DNA of 64,000 bases. Source: Ailurus styani (Eukaryota > Chordata > Mammalia > Carnivora > Ailuridae). Each line of letters starts with the position of its first letter. The stretch's first letter is position 1. Shown here piece by piece: positions 47,911 to 60,640 of this stretch. The notes under the pieces were generated by a model, which saw only the letters and a list, made by a program, of their open reading frames with translations, was not told where the DNA came from and did not search any database. The translations under genes and the position numbers were made by a program. Location: NCBI GenBank assembly GCA_002007465.1, contig LNAC01000374.1, forward strand, positions 914,949 to 978,948, in the 5' to 3' direction.

Positions 47911-49289
47911 AGATTTCATTTCTCTTGACCAACCTTTTGGTGATAAAGGAGCATTGTAAGAGCAGATTAAGTTTACATGATAATTTCTTCTTTTTATTTC
48001 AGTGTTTTATTTCTTGTTATTAAAAAAATCTTTTAAAGCTATGTTTGCATTTCGGAGAATACACTTTCACTTGACATAAATTAGAATTTAATAATAATGC
48101 CGTCACCATATGCTAAGAAAGACAAGAAAGTTTTCCCCCCAAAACTAGGCAAATGATTGTAGATTGCAAAAGCTAATGATAAAAATCTGGAGAGAAAAGG
48201 ATATGAATTATTTCTGAAGTACTGTACCTTGCATTTTCATTTGATAAATCATTTAGCGTTTATGGTTTTGTTGGAGCTAAACTCTATTTGACAGTGTTGT
48301 TCCTTTACATTTTCATGAGGGCTTGCCATCGAGGACTAAGTAGTTGTGCTATTAGTTAAGACTGGACTTTGGGGAAACGATGGTCAGCTGTTGATTTGTT
48401 TAGAAGCAAATAGCAGAATGAAAATGATTACGTGACAGTGATTGGTGTTTTAAATAACTATTCAGAATTGTAAATAGAACTTATTGTCCTTTAAAAACTT
48501 TTGGAATCTATTTACACCTCCTACCCACTCCCCCAAAAGGAGAAAACTTGGGGGGGTGGAGATTGATGAAGACTTCCTTGCAACACACATGTGATTGATT
48601 GTGATGTGAGACAAGTGTAGTATAGAGCTTCCTTGTTGTACTCTTAGCTGCAATGGGTAGGCTCTGTACTTCCTTCCAACCCTTCCACTGGCTAGAATGT
48701 AACTACAATGGTGAGATTTGAAGCTGCCAGCTGAGACTATGACATGATTGTTGTGGGTTGGGGATGACTGAGCCGCACAATGGGAAGAGTCTGAGTTCTC
48801 CATACCGTGGAACCATCATACCAGCCTTGGGCCTCTGGTGCTAAGGCTGCCACTATGTGTGTGAGGGAGAAATGATCTCCCTCCTGGTTAAGCCATTACT
48901 ATGTTTAGGTTTTTGTTTTGTTTTAATAGTAGCTGAGCCTGTATTTTAACTAATAAGTTTGGTGAACTTGACTAGATAAGATAAAATAACTTGCACGTGG
49001 AAAAAAGTACAAAGGATAAAGCACCAAAATGAGGAAAAAAGTATTCACAGCATGTGTTTTAAAAAAGGTTCATTTTTATAAGGTGTTTCTAGATTAGAAA
49101 AAGTCCCACAACTTAATAGAAGATTGGTTAAAAGTAGTAAACTGATTTCACAAAAAAGGATACGACTCATGGAAATAAGGAAAAAGATGCTCTTGTAATA
49201 ATAAGAAGAAAGAGAAATGAAAAAAACATACTAAGATCTCGTTTTCTTCAAGCCGGTGAAAAAATTGATAAAAAACCTGAATGGCAGAA

Positions 49290-49745
49290 TTCCTTATGCC
49301 CCCTAATGGCTTACCCCTCACCTACTCTGTGGTAGCCACACCATACTGTCCCCCTCACTAGGGCCATGGCAGCCTTTGCACGGACACTGGATCCTCGCTG
49401 TCCTTCGTCTGGAATGCTGGTTCCTCAGGAACCCAGCTGGCTGTCGGCTCCTTCGCTCAAATGTGCTCTTCTCGGTGAGACTCGTCTTGCCTAACCATTT
49501 GAAACTACAGCACCCCACCCCCCATTTTCCTTAACCTATAGTAATTTCTTTTCCTGGAGCACCGATTTGTAATTTACCAATTTATTATTTTTCTTGTTTA
49601 TTATCTGTATTGTCCCACCAGAATATAAAAGCTCCATAAGGGAAGGGACTTTTTGTTGTTGGTGGTGATGTTCCCCGAAGTGTCCTAAGCACCTAGAATA
49701 GCCCTCTTCATAAAACTGGGAAACATTTGTTAAACTAACACAAGC
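49290..49745 (+). repeat. L2 3' end
   Basis: cttcgctcaaatgtgctctt, ccaccagaatataaaagctc, gaagggactttttgttgt and ctaagcacctagaatagccc are the L2 tail, fairly long. Confidence 0.75.
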
Positions 49746-50606
49746 TACATTATATATTAGTAAAGCTGTGTGGAAGTATAGAGCCAAGTTGCTGAGCACC
49801 TGTGGAGGACAGTTTGACATTTATCAGAATTATGGTGCACGTGCCCTTTGACCCAACAGTTGCACTTCTGGTTACCAGTTAATAGTCAGTACAGTATGCA
49901 CAGGGTTACTCATTGCACTTTTTATTTATTATTTTTAAATAATTTCAAATGATTAAAAACAACAGAAATGACTGTCACTGGGGTTGCTTAAGGCAAATAC
50001 GGCACATCCACAAGCAAGTTGTACTCTCATGTAAAGATCTCTAAGAGCACAGGGGAAAGAACACTATAGAGCATACTCTATAGTATGCTATCTTTCCATA
50101 AAGAGAAAGAAAAGACAATAGAAGGAATAAGAATATATGTCCATTTTTCTGTGCATACACATAAAAAATTCTGAAAGAATATCCAAAAAATAAAAAATAC
50201 GTAAGAAAAAGAATATCCAACAAGTGTGGTAGAAAAATGTGGGAGCTTGGTAGACCGGAGAAAAGGTTTTGAAGACTGAGTTTCACTGTTTACCTCTTTA
50301 TATTTTGATTTTTGAAGTAGGGGAAGTATTTTCAGTCAAAAAAATTAAAACATAAAACATGGGATGGTAGGTGCAGTAGATCTAAGGAACATTTAAAACA
50401 TTTGAATATGCTGATAAGTATCTTTAGCTTATTTGAGGGATAAAAGATAATTTAAAAAATGAAATGCTGTTTTTATGTACTTGTTTTATGCTATTTCATC
50501 GTTCTTCATGGTTCTGAAAGGAAAACGGGTACTATGTACTCTGTATGTTTTGATTTTGTTGTTGTTGTCATAGATAATCATCTGATTTTATTATCTTTTT
50601 TCCCAG

Positions 50607-50690
50607 TCCTGATGATATTGGAACCTGCTGGTATATCCTTCTCTCTGGTTCCGTGTTCATTAAGGAATCCATGTTTCTTCCAAGAAGCAG
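50607..50690 (+). CDS. RAPGEF2: RAPGEF2 internal coding exon (start of cNMP-binding-like fold)
   Basis: The acceptor is a pyrimidine run ending in tttttcccag and the donor is AG|gtattg. The first T completes the Tyr codon from the previous exon. The exon then reads PDDIGTCWYILLSGSVFIK followed by ESMFLPRS and two bases of the next codon. The WYILLSGSV segment is the typical beta-roll strand of cyclic-nucleotide-binding domains; in RAPGEF proteins this domain is degenerate and is not thought to bind cAMP strongly. The 84-bp length is a multiple of three with phase 2 at both ends. The following exon, expected to begin in the FGKRSAG region, was looked for in the remaining 13.3 kb and not seen, so it probably lies downstream of the window. 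Confidence 0.95.
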
Positions 50691-51493
50691 GTATTGTATA
50701 CATATTCTGTAATGATTATCCATGAAGTTTAAAATCCTTTTGCAGAATTGAGTTCTTTTGCCGAATTCTTGTCTTCCTGTTTCCTCTTCTGCTAACACAA
50801 AGCAAGGTAGTACCTTGGGGTGTCGATCTTTAAGAAAGGACTATTTTATGTTAAACACTGTTCCAGTCTCTTTAACCAAGGAAAAGAACAAAAAGGTGTG
50901 CTGGTGACATGTCCATTTGTTATAAGAATATACATGTCAGGCTAGTTTAGGGCACATTTGTTCATCTCTCCCTCTGTAGCAGGCAGTCTCATAAACATCT
51001 AAAGAGAAGCAAGGAAAGTTCATTGAGACCACATGGGACCGGAAATAGAAAGCCAGGTACTGTCATCGACTTTTCTGCTTCTCAGGAAGCAGAAAATGGT
51101 CTCTCATTCTTGCATTTGTAGACTGGCTTCCTGCTTTCTAAGGCTATTAATAACTTTCTTCCTGTGATTTTTGGCTTGGATGTGCTGACTGTTGATTTAT
51201 GACTCTATGTCTGTAATGATTATGTCATTTGATGGTAGTGCCTATATCTTTTCTTTGGACTCTTTTAGTCTACAGTCTGATTGGCTGGGCTTGGGGCAGA
51301 TGTGTACCTAGTTCCAATCAGCTGTGACCAAAGAGGGTTAGGACTTACTGTTATACATTTGGCCACCTGTGTTTAAGTTTGCTGACTGAGGGTGTTAGCC
51401 ACTGTTTTACTGGTTATTTTTTACCCCAGTTGTTTATTGTTCACAATTAAATATTTATATTTTGACTAAAGTGTTTAAAATTTTAACTTATTA

Positions 51494-51709
51494 AGGACTG
51501 CCTGGGTGGCTCAGTTGGTTAAGCCTCTGCCTCTTGATTTTGGCTCAGGTCATGATCAGGGTTGTGGGATGGAGCCCCACATTGGGCTCAGCACTGAGTG
51601 TGGAGCATGCTTGGGATTCTCTCTCTGCCTCTCCCCTGTCACCTCCCCTCTGCCTTGTGTGACCACGCACACATACTCTCTCTCTCTGGAAAAAAAAAAA
51701 AAAAAAAAA
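51494..51709 (+). mobile_element. SINEC, first of a tandem pair
   Basis: ctgcctgggtggctcagttg head; older type with acatactctctctctctgg 3' body and an unusually long A run (about 20). Confidence 0.92.
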
Positions 51710-51898
51710 GGGGGCACCTGGGTGGCTCAGTGGGTTAAGGCCACTGCCTTCGGCTCAGGTCATGATCTCAGGGTCCTGGGATCGAGGCCTGCATCGGGCT
51801 CTCTGCTCCGCGGGGAGCCCGCTTCCTCCTCTCTCTCTGCCTACTTGTAATCTCTCTCTCTGTATCAAATAAATAAATAAAATCTTTAAAAAAAAAAA
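51710..51898 (+). mobile_element. SINEC, second of a tandem pair
   Basis: ggggcacctgggtggctcag begins directly after the A-tail of the first SINE. Young type, ends aataaataaaatctttaaa. Confidence 0.94.
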
Positions 51899-52354
51899 GA
51901 ATAAATATCTATTTGAATTTACTAAATAAACATTTAAATTGACAAGACTTATTAAAGCATGATGACCACCCACCCTTCTGCAACCTAACTCTCTCACAAA
52001 AATATTAAAGTATATTCTTGAATAATTCTGAATGGGTCAGAGAGATGTTAAGAATGTATTTTAAAGATATGAACAAACTTTTATAAAATGTCAGAGTCAC
52101 TGAGACAGGGAGAGGTAATTTCTACAGGCCTGGGTGTGGTCCTAGAAGGTGTTGGCATGGCCTTCGCAGGCCAGAATGTAGTGAACGTGTGCCAGAAGCA
52201 CATTGCAGCTACTGAAAAACAATCTCTGGTACAATTCCCAGGCCTCTTTGCCCTTCTCCTTCTCCGAGATCCGATTGGCAGGCATTATTCTCTCTGGAAA
52301 ATGGCCCCATGAGGGAGAGAGGCTCTGTTGCCTGTTTGTTTGTTGTTCTTATAT

Positions 52355-52440
52355 AGTAGCAACAGTTACAGTAATGGTGGTAGCGTTGGTGGTGGCAGTA
52401 GTGGTAACAGAAGTAGTAATCGTTGTAGTAGTAATAAAAT
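52355..52440 (+). repeat. Impure triplet tract (GTA/GTG/GTT)
   Basis: ggtggtagcgttggtggtgg and gtagtagtaataaa show a strand-biased GTN repeat of about 85 bases. Confidence 0.85.
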
Positions 52441-52444
52441 GATG

Positions 52445-52620
52445 ATAGAAAAATAGCTAAGGCTTTGATAGTGCTTTCTATTTACCAGGTCACCATTTTA
52501 TATGCTAAATATGTGCACGCATGTGTGTGTGTGAAATCATTTAATATTGCAACTACCCTTTGAGGTAAGTATAATTATCATCTGCATTTTATGATTGAGG
52601 AACCTGGCAGGAGAGGATGG
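52445..52620 (-). repeat. MIR remnant
   Basis: tctatttaccaggtcaccat, tttaatattgcaactaccct and catctgcattttatgattga match antisense MIR. Confidence 0.65.
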
Positions 52621-53990
52621 CGGATGCTTGTACCTCCTGGAATTGTGCCTAGGAAGCCTGGAGTGTCCCTGTGAAGCAGCTCCTGTAGCTGTAGGAATTC
52701 TGTTTTCCAGAGAAATGGGGAATTGAGTGACAATACTCTTCTCCTTCAAATATAGGACCTTCACTTTGGTCCCTTTTTGGAGACTCCGACTGTATTTCTG
52801 AACTTGGAAGAAGGTATAGGCAAACAATAATTAAACATTGTCATATTTTTAAAATTACATATAACTTTAAAAAGTAATAATAATTACTATATAAATTAGC
52901 AAAGATAAAGAGAAGGAAAAAGTCACTTATAATCTCTTATCCAAGATAATCATTCCGTAATATTCTAGTGTTTTCCTATCTAGTCTTACGTGTATGCATT
53001 CCACATACTTGAGAGCATACCTAATAAACAATTTAATATCTTGTGTATTTCAGTTAAGGAATAGGTGTACCTGTATATGTTGCCTTGTAATATTAAAAAC
53101 TAAAAGGCTTACACTTTATGCATCTAATGCCTGTTTAATTGTTCAGTTATTTGAACTTTCCACAGTTTAGCTAATATAAGGGTACATTTTTTATAATTTT
53201 TATTATAAATATTGCTTTAATGACTGTGATTTGAAATTTATGCATTTTAAAAGAGAACAGAGGTTAGTGACTTCATTATATTGATGCAAGGTCTGTTGTG
53301 TAAACTGAATCTATAGACTGAGGTCCTGGAACAGTGAAGGAGCCTGTGATGATCTTTTTTGACTACCAGCCATAATTAACTAGTCAAGTAACAGCTTGTT
53401 CTAACTTGTGGGAAGGGAACCTAATGTTCAGAAAACTGCCGTTCTAGAAGAAAGAGGACTCGCAGTTCAGACCTATTTTATGAACACATTGGACTCTATG
53501 TCTAATTATTTAAAAAGATGACATAAGTTACTCTTTCTCTGGCTGGACGTCAAATGCTTGCAAGCCAGTACTTTAATGGGATGAAGGAAGGAATGGTGTT
53601 TCAGTCTGAATGACAACTAGTACTATATATAGGCTATTTCTTCACGTTGCACCTGTGACATTTGCTCTAAGTTGTTTGTTTCCTTTGGTGGTGTTGCCTT
53701 AGGAATAGTGCTGGTACTGTTTTAATAAGGAGTCTCTGCTGGTGCTATGCTAACGGTTGACTGGAGGGATTCATATATATTCCTTTCTCCAGAAAATGTT
53801 GAGGTTTGATTAGAGAATAATAGGGGTGAGGTGTTAGTAACAGTCTTAATTTTATAGAACAACTAGTTCATAGACCATTCTCCATGTTTACCATATTTTT
53901 ATCATGTTAGTCTGGAAATTGTTTATTGGTATATATAATAAGTAACCAGCTCATTTGCTTAAACATTTCAACTCATGTTGACAACTAATT

Positions 53991-54069
53991 CACCCTGAAC
54001 AGTTAGTTTTGAATCCTGGGGAAAAAAGTCACTTTATTAAAGTGTTGAACACCCTGAATAGTTAGTTTT
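53991..54069 (+). repeat. 59-bp-spaced direct repeat
   Basis: caccctgaacagttagtttt at 53991-54010 recurs with one change at 54050-54069. The bases between contain a unit also found at 55476. Confidence 0.9.
54013..54051 (+). repeat. Dispersed 39-bp duplicate, copy 1
   Basis: gtcactttattaaagtgttg and its flanks match 55476-55515 with only A-run and G-run length differences. The centre is a near-palindrome. Confidence 0.9.
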
Positions 54070-55475
54070 CATTAGCATGAAAAACATTTTTATATTTTTA
54101 ACTAGTTCTTATGGAATTGCTTTGACACCCAATATCATCAAGTGAGAAGGATGATATACGTTGCAAAATATTTGTCATTTGGCTTCCAGATTTCATGTGC
54201 TTTATTGAATTCCTCAGTTGACATTTAGGTCAGCATTTTATGGTTTTAAAAAAAATTTTGTTTTCTTTTTAGATAGATAAAGGTTCTTGCTGTTGCATAC
54301 CTTTACTGTGATTGTTGAAACATGAATTTTTTCTATGATAAGAGTTACAACATTTATGGAGTCTATTAATTCCTTTGAGACTGTCAGTGACAGCTTACTC
54401 ACTCTTTCCCATTCCAAGCAATTGAAGTGATATAAATGTTTTTATGAGTTTTATTGTAAATCTATTAGGAATGTATCACCTTTTGAAACACTGGTATTTT
54501 ACAGGTGGGTGTAGTGTCATTTATAACGTTGTTACACATATTGTTGCCCTAAGATAAGGCTAAATTCTTATTTGGAGTAAAATTTGTAGTTTTGAAGCAA
54601 TGTATGATTTATAGTAATGATTTTCTTAAAGTCTTATTTAAAATAAATTCAGTTTCTTTGATCAGAAAGATGGTGAGCAGGGGTAATTTAGGAATGCAGC
54701 AAAGGAATGCAGCAAAGAGGGGACATTTGTCACAGATGAATACAGAAACAGTGTAAACTGGATGTGTTTTCCAATCCTATAAGCAAAGCAGTGGTAGTCA
54801 CTGAGTTGTACAGGTGGTGTCCGCAGTAATAGTAGGTTGATCTGTTAAGACAGTGACAGGCAGAGGTGGGGAAGTATTTTGAGGAAGGAATTTTTCCCCC
54901 CTAATTTTTTTAAAGGCATCATTTGCAACAACAGTGAGGCTGGAAAGCGGTAGATGAAAATTGTCTTATATAAAGTTTCAGGTTTAGAAGTAGGGTTTTT
55001 TTTTTTAATGTACTTTTGATTATTCTACATAATGTGCAGGAAGATACTAATAATGTTCATTGTCCTAATGTGATCTAAATCAGCATATTTATGGAACTTT
55101 AGTAGAAATTATTATATACTTTAAATTTTCTCACTTTTAAAATTGTCCCATCCTTTGAATGCTGAGACCTATTTTGTAGTAAAGTCATAATTTAATAACT
55201 TGGGCTAATATGTTGTGTTTTGACTGCTGGCTTCTTTGAAAGGCTGAGAATTTTACTGTAGATGTTAAAGATAAGCTTAGACTGTGCTTCTAAACCTTCA
55301 CTTGCTGTTTGGATTGTTTGTTAGAAAAGAAGACAGTTCGCCTACATTAATTCATAGTGTTGGAATCTTTTTCTAGTAATTTATCAATCATTTTACGTTT
55401 GTTTGCAAAAAACAGAATGCTAGATATTTAAACATTATTTTTATAAAACTCTCCTTTGGGTTTACACTGATCACT

Positions 55476-55515
55476 ATCCTGGGAAAAAAAAGTCACTTTA
55501 TTAAAGTGTTGAACA
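55476..55515 (+). repeat. Dispersed 40-bp duplicate, copy 2
   Basis: Second copy of 54013-54051, 1.46 kb downstream, same strand. Confidence 0.9.
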
Positions 55516-56160
55516 TGATTTTCTCAGTAGCATTGATTTTATCCAAGAAGCCTCCAAGGAAGGGCCTTTTAATAGAAATGGTCATGCATGCCATATTTAA
55601 GCATGAATACTATTTTTATTGCTCTGAAAGGTAAAAACTTTCTATATTTTTTATATACAGAGCAATTAATAAACAAATCTCTTCACTTTGTATCAGGGGC
55701 TGTAAGTTTGAAGGAAAAGCTAAGCCCAAGGTAGCCGTAGTCTAGAAACTTTGAAGATGCTAAGAAATGGGTTGTAATCAAAGCTGGGAGCCAGAGGAAT
55801 TGGGGAGGGGTGTGGGAGCTTCCAGTACATGGATATGAGCATCTAGCTACTAGGTTGTTGGGCAGCAGACCTAGTGGGACCAGTAATCTGTACACTGTAA
55901 GTATAGTAAGAGATTATAACTGGCAAAACACTGTCCATAGAAACTGCTGAACATTGAAATGCCATCAAAATTTAGTATTGGCTCATAGGCCCTTTTCATA
56001 CTTATGGGTTTTTCTGTCTCATTCTAAAATAGGTTGGTAGAGTTTAAATTTTGAGACATATTTCGATGTCATTTCAAATAGTAGTTGAAACTGGAATTAA
56101 GTCCTACTGTATGGTCTCTATATTAAGTTCTGGAGTATGCAAAAGAAGCAAAATGGTTGG

Positions 56161-56350
56161 GAAACCTGGGTGGCCCAGTGGGTTAAAGCCTCTGCCTTCG
56201 GCTCAGGTCATGATCTCAGGGTCCTGGGATTGAGCCCCGCATCGGGCTCCCTGCTCAGCGGGGAGCCTGCTTCTTCCTCTCTCTCTGCCTGCCTCTCTGC
56301 CTACTTGTGATCTCTCTCTCTGTCAAATAAATAAATAAAATCTTTAAAAA
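56161..56350 (+). mobile_element. SINEC, young type
   Basis: gaaacctgggtggcccagtg, tgagccccgcatcgggctcc and aataaataaaatctttaaa. A short flanking match (aaatggt) may be the duplication. Confidence 0.93.
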
Positions 56351-58064
56351 AAATGGTCTACTACCTGCTGTCATGTAATTTGATATCTGGTTGGGGAGTT
56401 GAGACTGTTTTATATGAAACATGAAAAAATTGCCTACATCTTCATTAGATAATATGGTGTAAACTGATATAGCAAAGACCACACGGAATGCAGAATCCCT
56501 TCCAAGATGTCATGTATGTGGTGTGTAATGTGTGTGGTAATCAAGAGTAACTCTGAAGGAAGTGAATTTTGAGTTAGGTTTATGATTTAGATTGTTGGAC
56601 AGTGGTTGCAGAGGAAATCTGGACGTAGTAAAGAGCATGAGTAATGGCACAGAAGTAGGATTGAAGGAGGGCAGTTCATACATAAACAAAAGCTTGGGTG
56701 GAGGAGATTCCTTTATCTAGAATAGACATGCACTTGAGGGAGTGAACTAGTTGCAAAAGCATTGGTGATGGTGGCATTTGAGAGGTCTAGTTTACAAAGC
56801 TCTGTAAGTTGGTTGGAAAGGCTAGGATTGTTGGTAAGGTAAGTGTCATGTAACACTGATGAGAAGTTGGGAGAAAAGCATACATCATTTATTTGTATCG
56901 TGTCGGCTCTGTCCATTTATAAGTAGTGCTTCTCTTTCATTGATACCAAATATATCCACAATTTCAAAATTAAAATTATGCTATGGTACTCTCAATAATC
57001 ACATTTTAAATTAGAGCTGGCAGCTATAATGAGGATAAGTGGGGAAACAAGACATTTAACTAATCAGTTCTGAGAGGCTAAAATACTATTCTCATTGTGA
57101 TTCACATGACAAACAATGAGCTACTTGAGTTTAAAAATCGCAGGCCTTCTTCCTGCTTGCCAGTGCTACATGATAAGTTAATTGATTGCTCTGAAACTTG
57201 CTAGTTTTTTTTCAGTAATAGGAGAGGGTGAAACAATGGAAGAATGATTCTGTATTTATATGATAGGGACTGAAAATACAACCAAATATTCCTAATTTCA
57301 TGTAAAGAGCAGTATAGGATTAAAAAATCATATTCTTAAAAGTACAAATGTGTCATGATGCCTTTTGGAGATGAAATATGGCTTTTAAAAATAACTCATT
57401 GGTAAATCATGTAATAGAGGGGTAACTTTATTGGGTACTTAATGTATCCAAATGGTATGTAGGGAAGGTGACGATCCGAGTTCCAGAAATTGTACATTAC
57501 AGTCAAGATTTACCTTCAGTTAGTGGCCAAATCATAACAATGGTGGCATAGATTAAGCATGGAAGAGAAATCATGGTTACTAAAGAAGGAATGGCGGGAG
57601 GGGAGAGAAAAGAAAAAAACTGTAAGTCGTTTTAAAACTGCCCTCATTGGGTTTGTAATGTAATGTATTGGTCCTATATACCTTCCTTCTCACTTGAGGA
57701 AATATCAGTAACTTATAATAAGAATAAATGACATGATACATACATTTTTCAGAAGTTTTCTTTATAGCCGGCATTACTAAAAGTTGTTTATGTCTTTAAA
57801 AGAAAAAGTTGTCCCTCCCACATTTCTTCCCTTCTTTCTTTCCTTTCTTCTAAGAGAAACCATAAGATTTTATTTAATTCATATTTGGAATATTCTAAAG
57901 TTAGTGGATAATAGAAGAGTTAGTAAGGGATAATAAGTTCTAAGAACCACTTATCTTAGACATTGTCTCATACAACCCATTACCACATTGTTTTGCAGAA
58001 GCAAGTGATTGGGGCCTATAGGTGACCAATTAATGAAAATAGGTGTGAAGTCATAGAAACGTAC

Positions 58065-58261
58065 TTTTTTTTTTTTTTCTTAAAACAGAGAGAGAGCTGG
58101 GGTTGGGAGTGGGGGCAGGAGCAGAGAGAGACGGAGAGAGAGAATCTTAAGCAGGCTCCACGCTCATCTCAGAGCTCAAGGTAGGGCTCGATCTCACCAC
58201 CCTCAGATAATTTCACCTGAGCTGAACTTAAAAGTCAGACACATAACTGACTAAACCCCAG
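58065..58261 (-). mobile_element. SINEC, older
   Basis: Poly-T, GA-rich tract, agaatcttaagcaggctcca and a degraded head near gactaaaccccag. Confidence 0.82.
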
Positions 58262-58480
58262 CAACATATTTCTATTTTAACTTATAAGCGTTCAATTTGA
58301 TCTATAAACACACACACATGTACTTGCATATATAATTCAATTAAAATAAAACATATATGCATGAATGTAGGTGTGTGAGTGAATCAGTCTTATTGGACTT
58401 AACTGTTTCCCATCAGTCTTCTACAGTTATTTTGCCAACACCTAATCCAGTGGCAGTTTTTAAAAAAACTGCCATACCTT

Positions 58481-58684
58481 GGGGTCCCTGGGTGGTGCAG
58501 TTGGTTAAGCACCTGAATCTTGGTTTTGGCTCAGATCATGATCCCGGGGTCATGAGATCAAGCCCCCTATAGGGCTAGTGCTCAGTGTGGAGTCGGCTTG
58601 GGATTCTCTCTCCGTCTGCCCCTCTTCACTGCACTCGCACACTCTCTCTCATTCTCTCTCTAAAATAAATGAATCTTTAAAAAA
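58481..58684 (+). mobile_element. SINEC
   Basis: ggggtccctgggtggtgcag head, ttgggattctctctccgtct body, taaaataaatgaatctttaa tail. Confidence 0.92.
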
Positions 58685-60279
58685 GCAAAACAAGTGACAT
58701 ACTTTATTGAGATTGCATAAGCATTCTACTTCATAGATTAGGTAATGTAAGTTAAATAGATATCAGGAATAAATGGTAATTGCAATTTTCTTTTGAAATG
58801 TTAGCCTGTTAAACCTAATCACTACAAGGGCTAGTGTCCTAACAACTTCATATCTTAGGAGAATTGTTTACCAAAAGGGTTATCAAAAGTGACGAGCATA
58901 ATGACTAGAACTTATTTCTAGCACCAAACAGTACCCAAGGCTATTAGTTCTGTCCTTTTAAGGGAGTCTTCAACTTGATGCTTAATTAGTATTAATGACC
59001 TCTGTCCTAAATTACTCGTCTTCAGTTATACATGTATATCCTTCTATCTTATTTATTCTACAAACATTATTGAGTTGCCTCTTTGTGCCTGCCTGGAATA
59101 TAGTGTTCAAACACCGAGATCCTGCCTGTGTGTCACCAAAGCCAAGAGATAAAAATTGTTTGAGAAGGTCGGCTTGTCTGGTGCTGCAAAGGGATTCATC
59201 AAGGCGAGAATAGAGACGTGACCTTTGTATTTAGCCGCTGGCAGGTCATAGGTGACCTGAGTGAACCTGAGTGAGACTGAGTCCCAGTGAAGTGGTGGAG
59301 CTGTTTGTGGGGGGACAATGGGAAAATAAAAACTGGTGAAAGAGTAATTTCATTGTCACAGGGAATTTCATTGTGAAGAGGAGCAGGGAAAAGGGGTGGT
59401 GGCTGGGAGTTGTTTGTGAGGTAAAGAGAGGGATAAATGGGTGAGACCGGAAAGAGGAGAGGTACTTGCAGAAGTGGATGAGACTCGCAGGGGGGGGAGG
59501 TGTTAGCGTTGGAAAGAGTGAAAGAGCCTTCACCTTCTTTGCAAGTTTATGATAAAAGCTATATAGATCATTGGGTAGATTTGGGAGTTCAAGAGTGGGT
59601 ATTTAGGAGTTCTAACAAAAGAGAGAAGTTGTGAAACAAAGAGTGTTGAGTGCCCAGTTGATATTTGTGGTCATAGATGTGTGTGTGTGTGTATGTGTTT
59701 CCTAGCAACTTTTGGCTGTTCAGGGACAGGCATGGAGAGGGTGGGTAGTTGGGTGTTGCTAGGGTTTGTGGTTTATCACTGCATACAGTAAAGGGAGAGA
59801 TGGGAGCAGGAGTTAAGGGTGTATTTGGAACACCATTCCTTATGTGGATTCACCTCAGGTCTTTTGAACTCTAGATACAATACATGTAAAGCAACAAACA
59901 CCTACAAATGTGCTTGACTTTCTGCTTTTTTTCCTCTCTAATAATGGCTTTAATAAATAGCTTGTCATGTACTCCAGAAATTTCTGTGAGTCTCAGTTTT
60001 GACCTCTCTTTTCTCCCTTGACAGTTGTTTTTCTTTCTTTTAAGCAAATACTTGAGAGTTAGAAATGACAGTATCTAGCAAATCAGCTCTCTCCATCACC
60101 ACTGGCAGTGCCTTTGTTCAGGTGTCACCTGTGCTATTAAAGCAGCTCCCCATATGCCCTCAGTACTTCTCCCATAGTGTCACTGTATCATTGTTCAAAG
60201 CACCGAATTCTTCTCCTTGATCCTTTGCATAATGAACTTAAATGACTGTCAACTGCCAAACAGAGAAAATCCAGGCTTC

Positions 60280-60640
60280 TTAGTGATATTGTTAGGGTAA
60301 TGCAAAATGTCTCCAATCTACAGTATTCCTTCAGCCCTCTCTAGACACCCAAGCCAATCACTGCGGTCTGAGCATACGTTTGCCAGGCTATTCTCACTGT
60401 CTGGTACGTCCATCTTGTTGTGGCTACCTTCACTCTCACTCCTCCTCATCTGCTGGTGAAAACAACGTATTTTTTTTCTCTGGGAATCCTACCCTTGTAT
60501 TCCTGTTGGGATTAATCCCTATCGGTACTCAACTGTAAGGTTTTTTGAAGAGCATGGGCTGTGTTACTCATCTTTGCTTTCCCAGTGCCTGGCACATAAT
60601 AGCCCTTTCATAAGTATTTGTTGAATCATATTGGTTTAGG
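60280..60640 (+). repeat. L2 3' end
   Basis: cccagtgcctggcacataat, tttcataagtatttgttgaa and the upstream ctcactcctcctcatc region follow the L2 3' end. Confidence 0.65.

Larger units (their letters stand above)
34919..50606 (+). other. RAPGEF2: RAPGEF2 intron (15.7 kb)
   Basis: The intron runs from donor gtaggt to acceptor tttcccag and is phase 2. It contains SINEs, an old L1 fragment, an L1-plus-SINE composite, MIR/L2/MER5 remnants and one cluster of minus-strand ORFs (41979-42997), none identified. I see nothing in 34919-35590, 37746-38434, 38701-39470, 40989-41978, 45624-46474, 46666-47789, 47911-49289 and 49746-50606 apart from AT-rich unique sequence. Confidence 0.9.

Noticed and set aside
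23888..50690. RAPGEF6 instead of RAPGEF2
   Set aside because: The residues GMEALSNL, LMCETVRYERHEANEV and PDDIGTCWY fit RAPGEF2 as I recall it; RAPGEF6 differs at many of these positions.
50459..50725. 88-codon + frame overlapping the 84-bp exon
   Set aside because: It is in the wrong frame for the exon; the splice-defined frame gives the RAPGEF2 residues.
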